Positions 1 through 10,606 of a stretch of 64,000 bases of DNA are shown here, piece by piece. The stretch comes from Zygnema cylindricum (Eukaryota > Streptophyta > Zygnematophyceae > Zygnematales > Zygnemataceae): assembly GCA_037447655.1 (NCBI GenBank), contig JBBHKE010003572.1, positions 186,001 through 250,000 of the forward strand. The letters run 5' to 3'. The notes under the pieces were generated by a model. The model was not told the DNA's origin. It ran no database searches and worked only from the letters and a program-made list of their open reading frames with translations. The position numbers and the translations under genes are program-made. Positions within the stretch are counted from its first letter, which is position 1. Every line of letters starts with the position of its first letter.

Positions 1-1009
1 GCCATCTTTGTCCACGATCTCCTTCTTGTGGGTCCTTCCCTCTCTGAAATCTCCACTGTCAAATCTCTCTTTCAGACCTATTTTGACATGGCCGATCTAG
101 GTGAGCTTACTTATTATTTGGGCATTCAAGTTTCTCATAATCGCTCTGCTCGCACCCTCTCTCTCTCAGGAGACCTTTATCTCTAATCTTTTAGAACGCC
201 TTGGCATGGCAGAGTGCTCCTCCTTTTCCACTCCTTTAGATGCCAATGCCCTTCTCCTCCGTTCCACTGACTCCCTTCTCTCCCCCTCCCTCCATGCCAC
301 TTATCGCTCGATGGTCGGGGCCCTTATGTACGCCATGCAGGCCACCCGCCCTAACATTGCCACAGCTGTCACTAAACTCATTCAATTCCTTCAACGTCCT
401 TCTCTTGATCATCTTGCCGCAGCCAAACGTGTCTTTCGTTATCTACAGGGCACTAAAACTCTTTGTCTTACATATTCTTCCTCTGGCTCTAGTACTTTTA
501 CAGGTTTTGTTGATTCAAATTGGGCACAAGATGAGCTTTCCCGCCGTTCCACCACTAGCTCGTGCTTCTTTTTGGGCAATGGTCTTATCTCTTGGTCATG
601 CAGAAAGCACCCTACCACTGCATGCTCCAGCACTGAGGGGGAATATATGGCTGCTTGTCACGTCGCCAGGGAAGGAGTCTGGCTTCGGACTCTACTTTCC
701 AATCTTGGATTTCCCCCTTCAGCCCCTACTCTTATCTTTTCCGATTCCCAAGGAGCTCTTGCTTTGATCCGCAATCCTGTTCACCACAAGCGGACGAAGC
801 ACGTCGACATTCAGTATCATTACTCTCGGGAGCGGGTCGAAAATGGCAGTCTCCTGTTTCTTTATGTCGAATCCGCCGACCAGGTGGGCGATTGTCTCAC
901 CAAGGCTCTTTATCGTCCTCACTTTGAGCAGCATCTTCTCTCCTTGGGCTTCGTCTTCCTTCTCCTCCTAGCTAAATTCCCTTTGTTTTCATCTCAATCT
1001 ACTTCCTAG
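1..1009 (+). pseudogene. Ty1/copia pol 3' end (RT C-terminus and RNase H), frameshifted
   Basis: This is the end of a copia polyprotein whose 5' part lies outside the window. Frame 1 gives the RT active-site region as FVHDLLLVG (YVDD degraded to FVHD) followed by DLGELTYYLGIQV. Near position 165-176 the reading frame shifts by one base. The second frame carries the typical STPLDAN and YRSMVGALMY motifs and an RNase H domain with FVDSNWA, STEGEYMA, FSDSQGA and KHVDIQYH. The frame closes at 1009, just before a purine tract and an LTR. The FVHD residue and the frameshift mark it as dead. The family assignment is certain; the exact lineage is not. Confidence 0.93.
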
Positions 1010-1029
1010 TTTTCGCTTGAGGGGGGGAG

Positions 1030-1455
1030 TTAAGGGATATTTAGCGTCAGTTTATTTTTGTCCTGTCTGTAATTTTTTTACGTTGGTCAAGTCTTGTTGA
1101 CCGTCTTATCCGGACGACTCATTTTTGGTCATGTCCGTACTTCCATACGTCGGTCCAATCTTGTGTACCTTTTATTACATACGTCGGTCTAGTTTTTTTT
1201 TACGTACACGTCCTTTGACCGTATGTCCAGTCCTTTGGGCGACGGTCCAGTCTTCCTTTTTGTCCTACATACATTTATTAAAACCTAGACTATGATCCTT
1301 TTTGTTACAGCACACCGTAGAGCGCTCAGACTTCATAGTAATTGGCAATTGTATATTTTGTATATAAGTGACTCTTCTCACTTAATGAAATCATCCCAAA
1401 TACAAATCAATTCCTCTCTCCAATGTATTGATCCTTCTCTTGTGTACAATTTCAT
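1030..1455 (+). repeat. 3' LTR of the first copia element, with polypurine tract just upstream
   Basis: A run TTGAGGGGGGGAG ends at 1029 and is the polypurine tract that primes plus-strand synthesis. The sequence after it starts TTAAGGGATATTTAG, an eroded form of the usual TGTT start. A TATA-like GTATATAAGTG lies near 1362-1372. The LTR probably ends at TGTGTACA or TTTCA around 1448-1455. The right boundary is not certain because no 5' LTR is present to compare. Confidence 0.7.
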
Positions 1456-1510
1456 GGCTTCCGCCAATCCACCTCCTATAAGTTATCCCAACGGTATAAT
1501 TCCCTCATAA
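1454..1510 (+). other. Short gag-start-like ORF directly after the LTR
   Basis: An ATG at the LTR end opens a 18-codon frame beginning MASANPPPISYP and ending in TAA. Many plant copia Gag proteins begin with a similar Met-Ala-Ser, Pro-rich stretch. No tRNA primer site separates it from the LTR, which is odd. It may be a remnant of a second element, or chance. Confidence 0.25.
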
Positions 1511-1532
1511 TACAAATTCCTTTAAGCATATT

Positions 1533-1625
1533 CTCCCCCTCTCTCTCTCGCTCTCTCCCTCTCTCTCTTTTGCTCTCCATCTATCTCTCTCTCCCTCTTT
1601 CTCTCACTCACTTTCTCTCAGCGAG
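1533..1625. repeat. CT/CTCTCC pyrimidine microsatellite
   Basis: Nearly uninterrupted CT, CTCTCC and CTCTTT units on the + strand. From there to about 1990 the sequence is AT-rich with TATATA runs and no gene that I can support. Confidence 0.85.
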
Positions 1626-1993
1626 TATATCCGTATGTATGATTTCATATGCATAGTTTTGCATGTAAAATTCCATATTCTGTATATTTTTTGTTTTTGT
1701 ACGTAAAACATGAGTAATTTCTTATGTATAAATTACTTCGTAATACAAGCAATTCAGATTTATAATCCCCTCATAACACAAGTAAAAAATCTGCATGTAA
1801 ACTTCCCAAAACATGAATAATTTCCTATGTATAAAAATACAAGCAGCCCACATTTTCTCATAAAGTTCCCTCTACACAACTAATTCCGTACATATAGCCC
1901 CACCATAAAAACATTATCTATAAATATATAATTAAATATATTCATATATATATACATATAAACACCCATTATTTATATATAAACACCCATTAC

Positions 1994-2235
1994 TTAGAGC
2001 ATTTGATCCATATCTATAATTTCCCAAACCACAAGTAAATCCCAAAAATTTATAACTTCCAAAATCAGAAAGAAAACCCAAATTTTATAAAAGTACCAAA
2101 CCACAAAAAAAATCCATATTCTAAAATTTTCCAAAACAAAAAAAAAATCCCATATTTTATAATTCCCCAAAATAAAAAGAACATCCCAAAGTTTATAATT
2201 TCCAAAAGCACAAAAAAAACAAAAAAAATATAATC
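1994..2235. repeat. Degenerate ~39-bp AT-rich minisatellite
   Basis: Six or seven diverged copies of a unit resembling CCCAAATTTTATAATTTCC plus an A-rich tail. The minus-strand translation repeats a 13-residue pattern (NYKIWDFFF type), which confirms a 39-bp period. The period being a multiple of three keeps a frame open by default; I do not regard it as a gene. Confidence 0.65.
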
Positions 2236-2540
2236 CCCCTTTGAGCACCTCACCTTCATAGTCTCCACTTCAACAACTTCTAATTGATATTCCACGTCAT
2301 CACAATGTTGTTGCAGATAACGACAAAAAACTTCTAACATATACCCTTTAGAGTCAAAAAATCCCCAATCTTCCACTCGAAAATTAACCTAATTTTTTGC
2401 CACGTGGCAGCACCAGGCCGTACGATCCTTGGTGGTACCAGTCGGCAACTTCCGAGAAGCCATTCGCCCTTCACGTAGAGAATGCCGCGTGTCACCTAAA
2501 GAAGACGGGAACACGTCACTTTGGCTCCGGCCATGACCGG

Positions 2541-2760
2541 AAGGAGGGGGAGAGGGAGAGGGAGAGGGAGAGGGAGAGGAAGGGGAAGAGGGATAGGGAG
2601 AGGGAGAGGGAAAGGGAGAGGGAGAGGGAGAGGGATAGGGAGAGGGAGAGGGAAAGGGAGAGGGAGAGGGAGAGGGAGAGAGGAGAGGGAGGGAGAGGGA
2701 GAGAGGAAGAGAAAGATAGAGAGGAAGAGGAAAAGAGGGAGAGGTAAAGAGGAGGGATAG
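2541..2760. repeat. (GGGAGA)n purine microsatellite
   Basis: More than 200 bp of GGGAGA hexamers with scattered GGGATA and GGGAAA variants. All ORFs across it encode Arg/Glu or Ser/Leu/Pro low complexity and are artefacts. Confidence 0.95.
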
Positions 2761-2804
2761 GAGGACGGGGAGAGGGAGGGAGATAGAGAGGGAATATACT
2801 ACTA

Positions 2805-3130
2805 TAGTGTTGTGTATCGGTAAAAAACTTATCGCGATAACACTGATACCGATAGTCATCGGTTATTGAACGGTTAGAGGTTCCAATATATCGCTCAGAG
2901 ACCAACAAATTCCATATCGGCGATAACTTAAAAATATATATTACGCATACTATAGTACTTTATAATATATTGTATTACAATATTTACATTATATAGCTTG
3001 GCATGCAACGTATAACAATCAGTTCCGTATCTATATAACTGTTAATTATTACGGACAGGGCAGCACTTAAACGTCGACAAATTTAAAATAATACTTTACC
3101 GATACAAATCCTTACCGATACACAACACTC
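2805..3130. mobile_element. hAT-like MITE, copy 1
   Basis: The ends are inverted repeats of AGTGTTGTGTATCGGTA, matching the TAGTGTTG start common in hAT transposons. The interior has ATCGCGATA and ATATATCG motifs shared in reverse with the copy at 5.6-6.5 kb. GAATATACTAC occurs on both sides close to the ends, but the 8-bp target duplication cannot be set exactly here. Non-coding. Confidence 0.75.
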
Positions 3131-4085
3131 TAGAATATACTACACCAGAGGTCGCAAAAGTCAAAAAAAATCATACCCGAAATCGACCGTTTTTTTTTTT
3201 TTTTTTAAATCTGAGTAACCGGTGCCTGACCGAGTTTTGTCACGCTCCAAATTTGTCAACCGTTAACCGACAGTCGTTTACGAAAAAAAAAATTAATCGA
3301 ATTTTGATTTTTCGCGACTAACCGTGCCCGCCTGTAACCGAAAAAGTAAAAAAGAAAAACACAAATGCAGAATAGGAAACCAAAAAAAAATATATATATA
3401 TATATCAACAAAAGAAAAAACATGAAGAAATCCACGTTCAAACAGATGAACAAAGAAAAATTTTTTTCCGAAGGTTGGCAGGCTTTCCGACGAGCTTTAA
3501 GCAACAAATAACGTCACCCGCACGCAGGCGAGTATTTTAGGCGGACAGATGATTCAATCGGAGCTCAGGAATCAATCACAGATCGTAATCAAAAGGTCTG
3601 TCTGCAGACTTGATCTTATCGGAGAGAGAGAGGGAGAGGGAGAGGGGCGAGGAGAAGAAGAAAGAGATGGAGAGAGAGAGGGAGAGGGAGGAGAAGAAAT
3701 GGGAGGCGGGCGACAAACAGCCGAAATGTTGAAAAGACAATCGAGTTCTTGATTTATGCGCCAATGGACGTGACTCGGGTCAGGTTTTCTGACGCGTAAG
3801 ATGCGGTAGCGCGGTTAGAATGGACAGACGGAATAAAAACGAGGAGAAGAGAAAAAAGACATAAGCATGCCGGTATTTTTTTTGAAAAAGTTTCTCAATT
3901 TTTCACGGGCAGTTTTTGTGAATTCCTCCTAACCTATTCATTTTGTTTTTCTTTCCTAAAACTACCGTATAGTACTATACGCTACAGTACACGTGCAACA
4001 AGTCGAGCGGTTGCATAATAACAGGCGCACCTTGGAGCGGCTGTCGCAATCATTCATCTCGGGCACTGAAAAAAATGTTAGATTC
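3131..4085. other. Intergenic stretch, no gene seen
   Basis: Contains a short (TA)n at about 3391-3402, poly-A/T runs, and a second GGGAGA-type purine tract at about 3620-3700. The ORFs across it are low complexity. No coding, RNA or element boundary is recognisable. Confidence 0.6.
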
Positions 4086-4888
4086 AGGGTAACCTTCCAT
4101 CAAGCGAAAAGTGGGGTTGTTTACTAGAGAAATTTCCCTTCCGTACTAGGTCGTACTGCAATTTTTATTTTTTTTACAAAAGATGTTTACTAAAAATTCG
4201 TTGAGATTCTCTAGACTTCTTGGAGAAAAATACCACCGTCTGATTTTCAATTTTCGACGCAAACGCTTCTTGTTTCCAGTACGTAGCTAGTCTCCTCGAC
4301 TGTCCTCGAAGGAGAGTTTGTGATTACTGGACGCGTGTTTTGGTCCACTTGTAAAGTCAGAGTCGATCCACGACAAACGTGAAGCAATAAACTTAAATGT
4401 GGCAAATGGAGTGTACCGTGTGACATCAAAGCCATCCTGTTTGACGACAAAAAATCTTGGTTGTATAGCCAGCCTGTTCGACGACAAAAAAAACTTGGTT
4501 GTAAGACATCTTGTGACGTCTCCTTCATAAATGTGCGATACAACGATTTACGTTCAAATGGTACATTCTTGGACATTTGTACAAACTTTAATTTTGCAAC
4601 GGTTTTCGTGGCCGTTGATACCACAACAACCCTAAGAACGTTCAGATTGTACATTGGCGTGACGCTACTAGATATTTTAATCGGCGTCTGCCCGTACATA
4701 TACATAGCTGCGATTTTGTCCTTTTGGAATTTATGATTATTCCCGGGCGACTCAACAGGTCCTACGTGGTACCAATCGCAATCTAACACCTCATTCACAG
4801 GCACGACCTGATGGAAGGGTGTTACAAATATTACTGCCAGTAAACGTGTTCATACGATTACTGGGAATGCCTGATGGAAGGTTACCCT
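4086..4888. mobile_element. Family E TIR element, copy 1
   Basis: The outer ends are inverted repeats: AGGGTAACCTTCCATCA on the left and TGATGGAAGGTTACCCT on the right. A related element with the same end motifs lies at 34.2-34.9 kb. Inside, a ~36-bp segment (CCTGTTTGACGACAAAAAA type) is duplicated in tandem near 4431-4507. ORFs inside show no known domain. No clean target duplication was found, so the superfamily is open. Confidence 0.65.
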
Positions 4889-4923
4889 CATTGTTGAATC
4901 GCGCTAAGTGACGTTTCAGTGAA

Positions 4924-5331
4924 CTGACCAAAGGGCAAAGCACCGGGTCGCCCACGACTATTATTCTTATTTATTCATAACTCCAATTTGGGTTTTCTGC
5001 CACTGTAATTTATAGGCAATCAATATCTCTACACTAAAATACGTACGATCTCATTCCGCCTTTTTATTCGATTGCAGTTTTAAGTGCGATCACGATTATT
5101 TTAATCCATGTTTCGTACTTTTTTACTTAAAAAAGTACCTTTGTGTACGGCTGACACGTCCGTACGCCACACTATTCAAGAATATCATAAATTAGAATTA
5201 TTAACGCTAATTTACCAGAACGTTAACTAATGTAAAAAATAAAATAGTGTTATTAATTCTATTTTAGGTTTTGGGGTCAAAATTTGGGGGTGCCGATATA
5301 GCGTTCATAACGCTAATAACAATTGGCGGTG
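4924..5331. mobile_element. Family A element, right half with unusual left end
   Basis: The right end AACGCTAATAACAATTGGCGGTG followed by TA is the family A terminus. The left side instead begins with CCAAAGGGCAAAGCACCGGG, the same join seen in the copy at 63.1-63.5 kb. Interior motifs such as GTACACCACACTATTC match other family A copies. Non-coding. Confidence 0.6.
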
Positions 5332-5634
5332 TAATATGCTAATAGCTATAGAGTATAGACGGTGTAGTTTTGTCGTCTTATATCGAGAGCTTTACGAATG
5401 CATCATTGGTCCACTCCAAAGTCAAACTTTTCAAATCTCACTATGACTATTTTGACTTCTCTCATTTGTCTTCACTTGTTATTTCGCTTTCTTGTTTGTT
5501 CTTACTTTTCCTGGTTGTGTCAATTTCATCATACTGGAGTCTTGCTTCTTTGGCAACATTATTTATGTATTTTGTCAAATTATCAAAACAAAATAATTTA
5601 CATTTTTCTGTTAGAAATTCGAGTGCCTTTTTAT

Positions 5635-6514
5635 TAGTGTTGTGTATCGGTAAGGATTTGTCGATAACCGATATAGGCCTTTTTTCGGGTATCCGATAAT
5701 CGATATATTGGTACGATATATCGACATCGGTTTTATTGCCGATAAGTAGTCGATAATATCGGGTAATTATCGGCGATAATGCCGATAGCGATAACTATTG
5801 GCGATATATGTACGAGACGTACAGATAAATGTACGGCTAGTACACTCAGCTGTACGTCTTATTGCCCGGACAGAAAGTACAGTAGCCGCCATGATTATCT
5901 GTACGGTTCTTATACGGATCTAGTAAAAACGATGTACCTTTCACAATCGACGCCATGGCTTTGTCCCTTTATTCCTTGAGATCCACTGGGGACCTGCCAC
6001 GTGTCAATCTGTCGGCTTTTTTGGCATAAGCTGCCAAAAGAGCCATTCCGGGATGCCGGCGCTCACGCTGGCCCGTCCGCTCGTGTTTTCTCATTCCAAG
6101 TCGTCAGTTCGATTCGGCGGCGCGCAGAATGTTATTTTGCGTCCATTGAACTGTGTCCGCCGTCCTTTTCAAGTTCCATGTTCACCAGTTTGCCAGTAAA
6201 ATTCCGTACGTTTCTGTGAAATTACTGTTTAGTTATCCGACCAACGTTTATGTGCTGCGCTGCCCGTAACAAATCGAAGTTAAACGGGAACGGAACAGAT
6301 TTTTATACGTGGCATGCCACGCTATATAAAGTCAATAAAATAATACAGTATGCTATAAAGTACTATTGTATGCATACTATATATTTTTTAAGTTATCGCC
6401 GATATGGAATTTGTTGGTCTCAGACCGATATATCGGAACCTCTGACCGTTCGATAACCGATAACTATCGGTATCAGTGTTATCGCGATAAGTTTTTTACG
6501 GATACACAACACTA
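5635..6514. mobile_element. hAT-like non-autonomous element, copy 2, with perfect target duplication
   Basis: The termini TAGTGTTGTGTATCGGTA and GGATACACAACACTA are inverted repeats. CTTTTTAT flanks both ends exactly (5627-5634 and 6515-6522). That is the 8-bp duplication expected of hAT transposition. At 880 bp it is longer than copy 1, whose interior it contains in reverse. No transposase ORF is present. Confidence 0.9.
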
Positions 6515-6948
6515 CTTTTTATCCTTCAAGCCAGATAGCATATTGTACGAACGAACCTCACCGGGTCAACGCTTGTAGATTACTGTACTGTAGTTGTTCC
6601 ATTTTAGAAAGATGACGTCATTTTGGGATTGTTAGAATGCCACGTCGCCCCATATTATGTGATCGAATGTTGCAGGTCACTTTTTGACTTCGTTTCGGTA
6701 AATTTAGTCTTGATTGTACATTGTGCATTGATGTACCACGACAAAATGCGCCGTACGGAACAAGATTTTACTCACCAAGATTCACTCGACGAGGGCGCAG
6801 CGAGATTAACTCGATTCGAAGATCGGCGCGATTTGAGTGCGCCGTACGGAGTGGCATCGGCCTGTTTTGTATCTCCGGAGCATTTTCACGCCATGTACGG
6901 CCTAACCGTCGTTGTCCGTGTGGAGTTTTCGTGCATCGCTTCGAGCGG

Positions 6949-7259
6949 CATATTCCCGCCAGTGGCCAATATACATTATATCCATGCGCGCGGAAAATCG
7001 TAATTCCGCGTGTCAATTTTAGAGGACGCCACTTGTAGATCTCTGCGATGTTAGAGTTTCCGACAGTTTGTGACAGTGTCACGTTTCTTACATGTATTGA
7101 AAGCAATGACTGCGGCCAGTGGAAGATTCGCTGCGGACAGAAGTCCAGCTAACGCGTAGCGAGGCACCTCGAAGGCCTAACGTAAGCGCAAACGGCGACA
7201 TCGTCGTAATGCGACACGTGTATACGTGACGTTCCCGCGATTCGCGCGTATCCTCCATA
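6949..7259 (+). repeat. Inverted repeat arm 1 (partner at 13.1-13.4 kb)
   Basis: About 310 bp beginning TTCCCGCCAGTGGCCAATAT is repeated in reverse complement at 13140-13452. Divergence is modest, with a few indels. The two arms face each other across 5.9 kb that is mostly nested MITEs. They may be ends of one large element or two independent copies. Open frames in both arms show no recognisable domain. Confidence 0.7.
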
Positions 7260-7269
7260 CTAACAGCTA

Positions 7270-7788
7270 CACCGTGAATCGCTATTAGCGTAATGAAATA
7301 GATAGCGTAATGAAACAATTACCGTTATTTACGCTAATTGGGAATGTCGTTTTTTTTCGAAATAATTTTTATTCTAATTTTTCATACACTCTAATTTGTA
7401 AACTGCTTTGTAAATTTTTTCGGTGCAGAATATCTCCACACTACAATATGTGGATAAACAAAATTGTTCAAATCGTACGCCGTCGCGTTTTTTTGACATC
7501 CGCGAATGCCGGAAAATATTTACGCAATTACATGTTAGCGCGACTACGGGGCAGCGTGAATATCTTTTCTGTACTTTTCTACTTGAAAAAGTACAAAAAA
7601 TCACGTATCTGACAGACCGTACACCACACTATTTATAATGGCACTTTATTAGAGTCATGAATCCTATTTAATGGGCTACCTCAAATAACGTGTAGAAACA
7701 TTTAGAATGTTTAATTATATTTGAGATTTTGCCGAAAAAAACAGGGTACCTCAATTAGCGTCCAACACGCTAATAGCGATTCACGGTG
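7270..7788. mobile_element. Family A MITE (complete, TA duplication)
   Basis: The ends are CACCGTGAATCGCTATTAGCG and its inverted partner, flanked by TA on each side as in Tc1/mariner-type insertion. It sits exactly in the first TA of the hAT-like element that follows. Interior has the GTACACCACACTATTTA motif shared by the family. Non-coding. Confidence 0.88.
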
Positions 7789-8928
7789 TAGTGTAGGGTA
7801 TCGGGTAGTTTCATATCGCGATAATTTCGATATTCGATATATCGAATATCGATCGAGGAAAGTTCTCGATATATCGTACCGCGACCAACATAAATTATCG
7901 CGATATATATCGCGATATATTGTATTTTGTAAAATAAAATTTCTATTTAATATGTTGTTTTAGCGATAACAACAAATTTTCTGAACGCGACGTACGACGT
8001 GATTTTCGTTCCGTGACTTAAAAGGTAACGCCGCAAAATGTAACCGACGAAAAAGTACTAATACTGTTAAACTAATTCATATATTTACTTATTTAGTATG
8101 TACTACGGTACAGAACTTCACATATGAAAACTTGAAACCCACACTAATTTAGTCAAAGTATGATAAGAAAAAAAAATTGCAGACAGTTCGTTTCAGGCAT
8201 TTTTTTTTATTATTATTTTTATTTAATTAATTTTTAAAGTGTACAAAATGAGAATTCTTATCATTATTTTTATTCAATATTTTATGAAGTGTATAAAATG
8301 TGATATTTTATTCTTATTTTTATTAATCATTTTATGAAATGTACAAAATGTGAGTTTTAATTATTATTTTTATTTATTATTTTTTAAAGTGTATAAAATG
8401 TGAAATTTTATTCTTATTATTATTAATTATATTTTGAAGTGTACAAATTGTAAAATCTTATTCTTATTATTATTAATTGGAGTAGCAGTAGCTAGTACTA
8501 CTTGCTGCAGTAGCACTGCCAGCAGTTAGTACTACTGGCAGCAGCAGTAGCTAGTACTAGCATCTGCAGTAGCACTAGTTCTCGCTGCAGCGGCACGTAA
8601 ATCTATCACCTCCGCTAATCAATTCTCAATTAATTAGGTTCTCAATTAATCCATTTACAGATTCCGATTCGTAGTTTCCGTGAAAAAAAAAAAAATCCTC
8701 CACCACTTCGACAACTGTCCTTGTCTTCTTCCAAGAATTGAATAGCAAGATTTTTTATTTTTTTTAAGAAGCTTCGATATATCGGCAATACAATATATTG
8801 GCGATATATTGCCAATATATCGCGATAATTTGAAATTCGATATATCGAAGCGATATATCGATTATCGGGTACCTGAAATTCAATATATATATCGAATATC
8901 GGCAAATGGTCCTCGATACCCAACACTA
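7789..8928. mobile_element. hAT-like element (GGGTATCG subfamily), interrupted at its left end by a family A MITE
   Basis: Left end TAGTGTAGGGTATCGGGTA and right end CGATACCCAACACTA are inverted repeats. After removing the inserted family A copy, the 8-bp flanks are CTAACAGC (7260-7267) and CTAACAAC (8929-8936), a near-perfect duplication. The target itself is the right terminus of another family A element. The interior holds ATATATCG palindromes, a 60-bp minisatellite and a GTAGCAGTAGCTAGTAC block. No transposase is encoded. Confidence 0.85.
8196..8480. repeat. ~60-bp AT-rich minisatellite, about 5 copies
   Basis: Diverged tandem copies of AAGTGTACAAAATGTGA followed by a T-rich ATTATT segment, inside the hAT-like element. 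Next to it, 8480-8600 is a separate array built from AGCAGTAGCTAGTACTA-like units rich in GCAGCAGTAG. Confidence 0.8.
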
Positions 8929-8951
8929 CTAACAACGATTCACGGTGCACC

Positions 8952-9215
8952 ATAGTTCAAAAGTAGGCGTTTTATGGTAGGTCTTTGGAAGGCACAAGTT
9001 GTGTTATGGGCTTTTCATGTGATCTTCTTAGATCGCTACTTTGATCAGCGACCGTCCGATGACGTTTAATTCTCTATCGAACAATGTGCAACTGAACCAT
9101 GTTACTTTTCTTTTTCATTTTGCGACCAGTTCAATATGGGTCTTAAAGTCATATTGTATGTTCTGCGTACAATAGGCATATTGTATGGGCCTACTTTCAC
9201 CTACTTTTGAACAAT
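8952..9215. mobile_element. Family C MITE (MULE-like), copy 1
   Basis: Termini ATAGTTCAAAAGTAGG and CCTACTTTTGAACAAT are inverted repeats, and the same element recurs at 62.6-62.9 kb. The 9-bp flanks ACGGTGCAC and GCGGTGTAC match at 7 of 9 bases, consistent with a Mutator-like duplication that has aged. It is inserted in the terminus of a family A element. Non-coding. Confidence 0.8.
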
Positions 9216-9225
9216 GCGGTGTACT

Positions 9226-9764
9226 ATCCTGACACACTTTGTAATCATTGTGATTGTTTTTGTCCCGTAGATTTCACACGTCAAGCCTACGTTAAAGTAC
9301 ACCTTCACAGTATTTGTTGTCGATGAGCGGTTCCTTTATTTTAGACTGCAGGAATGGAATATTATTTTGTTCTAATTTTGCAGTCAAGTACTTCAATCAT
9401 TGGCTGTCACTAGTTGTTCTTTTTGTCTCTTACAGCTTCGATTATCTTGTGGACTTGGTGTAACAGGTCCACTCTAAATCTATTGCTAGGCTTAATACAA
9501 AATGTGTTCGTTTTGAACACTCAATTTATCGACTATAATGGGAAGGCCATTCTCCCCTTTACTTTTCTTTTTCTATTCTTTTTCTCAGAATCGATGCATA
9601 TTATTAAATCCTGGGAAGGGCAAATAAGCGACCTGCTCTCAAATGGTTAGAGTTAGTTTACTGGAAAGGAAACTGTTTGGATTATATGTTTGGATAAATT
9701 AGCGTTATGAATTTTAACTAGTGTAGTGTTTACGTACTTTGGTTTCTGGTAGTGAAATCGATAA
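9226..9764. other. Intergenic stretch, no gene seen
   Basis: T-rich sequence with short ORFs lacking any recognisable domain. No repeat of the window maps here except the target duplication of the next element at its right edge. Confidence 0.5.
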
Positions 9765-9773
9765 TAGCCTTGA

Positions 9774-10581
9774 GGAAATTGCTAATCGCAGAGACGATCT
9801 TTGCAACGCGCAGATAGTTGTCAGAAATTGTGCATTTGAAGTACAATTTCTTACAGGCTACGTACCTTTAATTTTAGATATGACGGTCAATCCGTCGAAC
9901 AACTTTGACTGGCGAAATATTGTACCGGCGGTTAAAAAAGTGTCGCGCTTGCAAACGTCGACCGTCATACAAAAACAAAATTTCACACGGCCGGCGCAGG
10001 TTTACTGTAACCAAACTGCGGCTGCCACATATAAATAAAATTGGCTGCGCGCAAGTACTTTATTGCAAAAATGAAATCAACTCGCGAACCGTTACATTGA
10101 ACTTAGACACATATTAAAGGACGACGTGCAACATGTGTAAATTCGCACGAAACCAAATAAACTTCGTACAAAATAAAAATGAGTACCTGACTACCCGCGT
10201 ATAAATATCGATGAAACTATAATGACACGTCATCACATCCACTATAGACATGACAACGAGTTGATTTCATTTTTGCGGCTAACGTGAAGTGATAAACTAC
10301 CTGCACGCAGCCTTTTTATTTATATGTGGCTGTTGCAGTTTGGTAACAGTAAACTTGCGCTTGCCGTGTGATATTTTATTTTTTTTATTACGGTCGACGT
10401 TTGCATGCGCGACACTTTTTTTACCGCCGGTACAATAATCCGCCAGTCAAAGTTGTTCGACGGATTGACTGTCAGATCTGAAATTAAAGGTACGTAGCTT
10501 GTACGAAATTGTAGTTCAAATGTACAATTTCTGACAACTTACTGCGCGCAGCAAAAATCGTCTCTGCGATTAGCAATTCCC
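9774..10581. mobile_element. Family B long-TIR element (MULE-like), copy 1
   Basis: The outer ends GGAAATTGCTAATCGC and GCGATTAGCAATTCCC are flanked by TAGCCTTGA (9765-9773) and TAGCCTTAA (10582-10590), a 9-bp duplication with one change. The inverted repeat is not only terminal: arms of roughly 350-400 bp run almost to the centre, so the element is close to one giant hairpin. A 9-bp duplication with very long TIRs points to the Mutator superfamily. It encodes no MURA-like transposase; ORFs in it are shadows of the arms. Confidence 0.88.
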
Positions 10582-10606
10582 TAGCCTTAATAACACCATT
10601 TTTTTA

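Noticed and set aside
1994-2376. Minus-strand ORFs with a repeating NYKIWDFFF pattern
   Set aside because: The pattern is the translation of a 39-bp AT-rich minisatellite; the period keeps the frame open by itself.
2389-2908. Overlapping ORFs of 80-156 codons rich in Arg/Glu, Ser/Leu or Pro
   Set aside because: They are translations of a GGGAGA hexamer array and have no other content.
4077-4897. A 9-bp target duplication for the first family E copy
   Set aside because: GTTAGATTC and CATTGTTGA do not match. A shifted TGTTAGATTC/TGTTGAATC pairing needs an extra 3 bp, so I left the duplication unassigned.
9739-10117. ORFs of 99 and 70 codons as possible genes
   Set aside because: They lie in the arm of a family B inverted repeat; equivalent frames are not kept in the other arm or the other copies.
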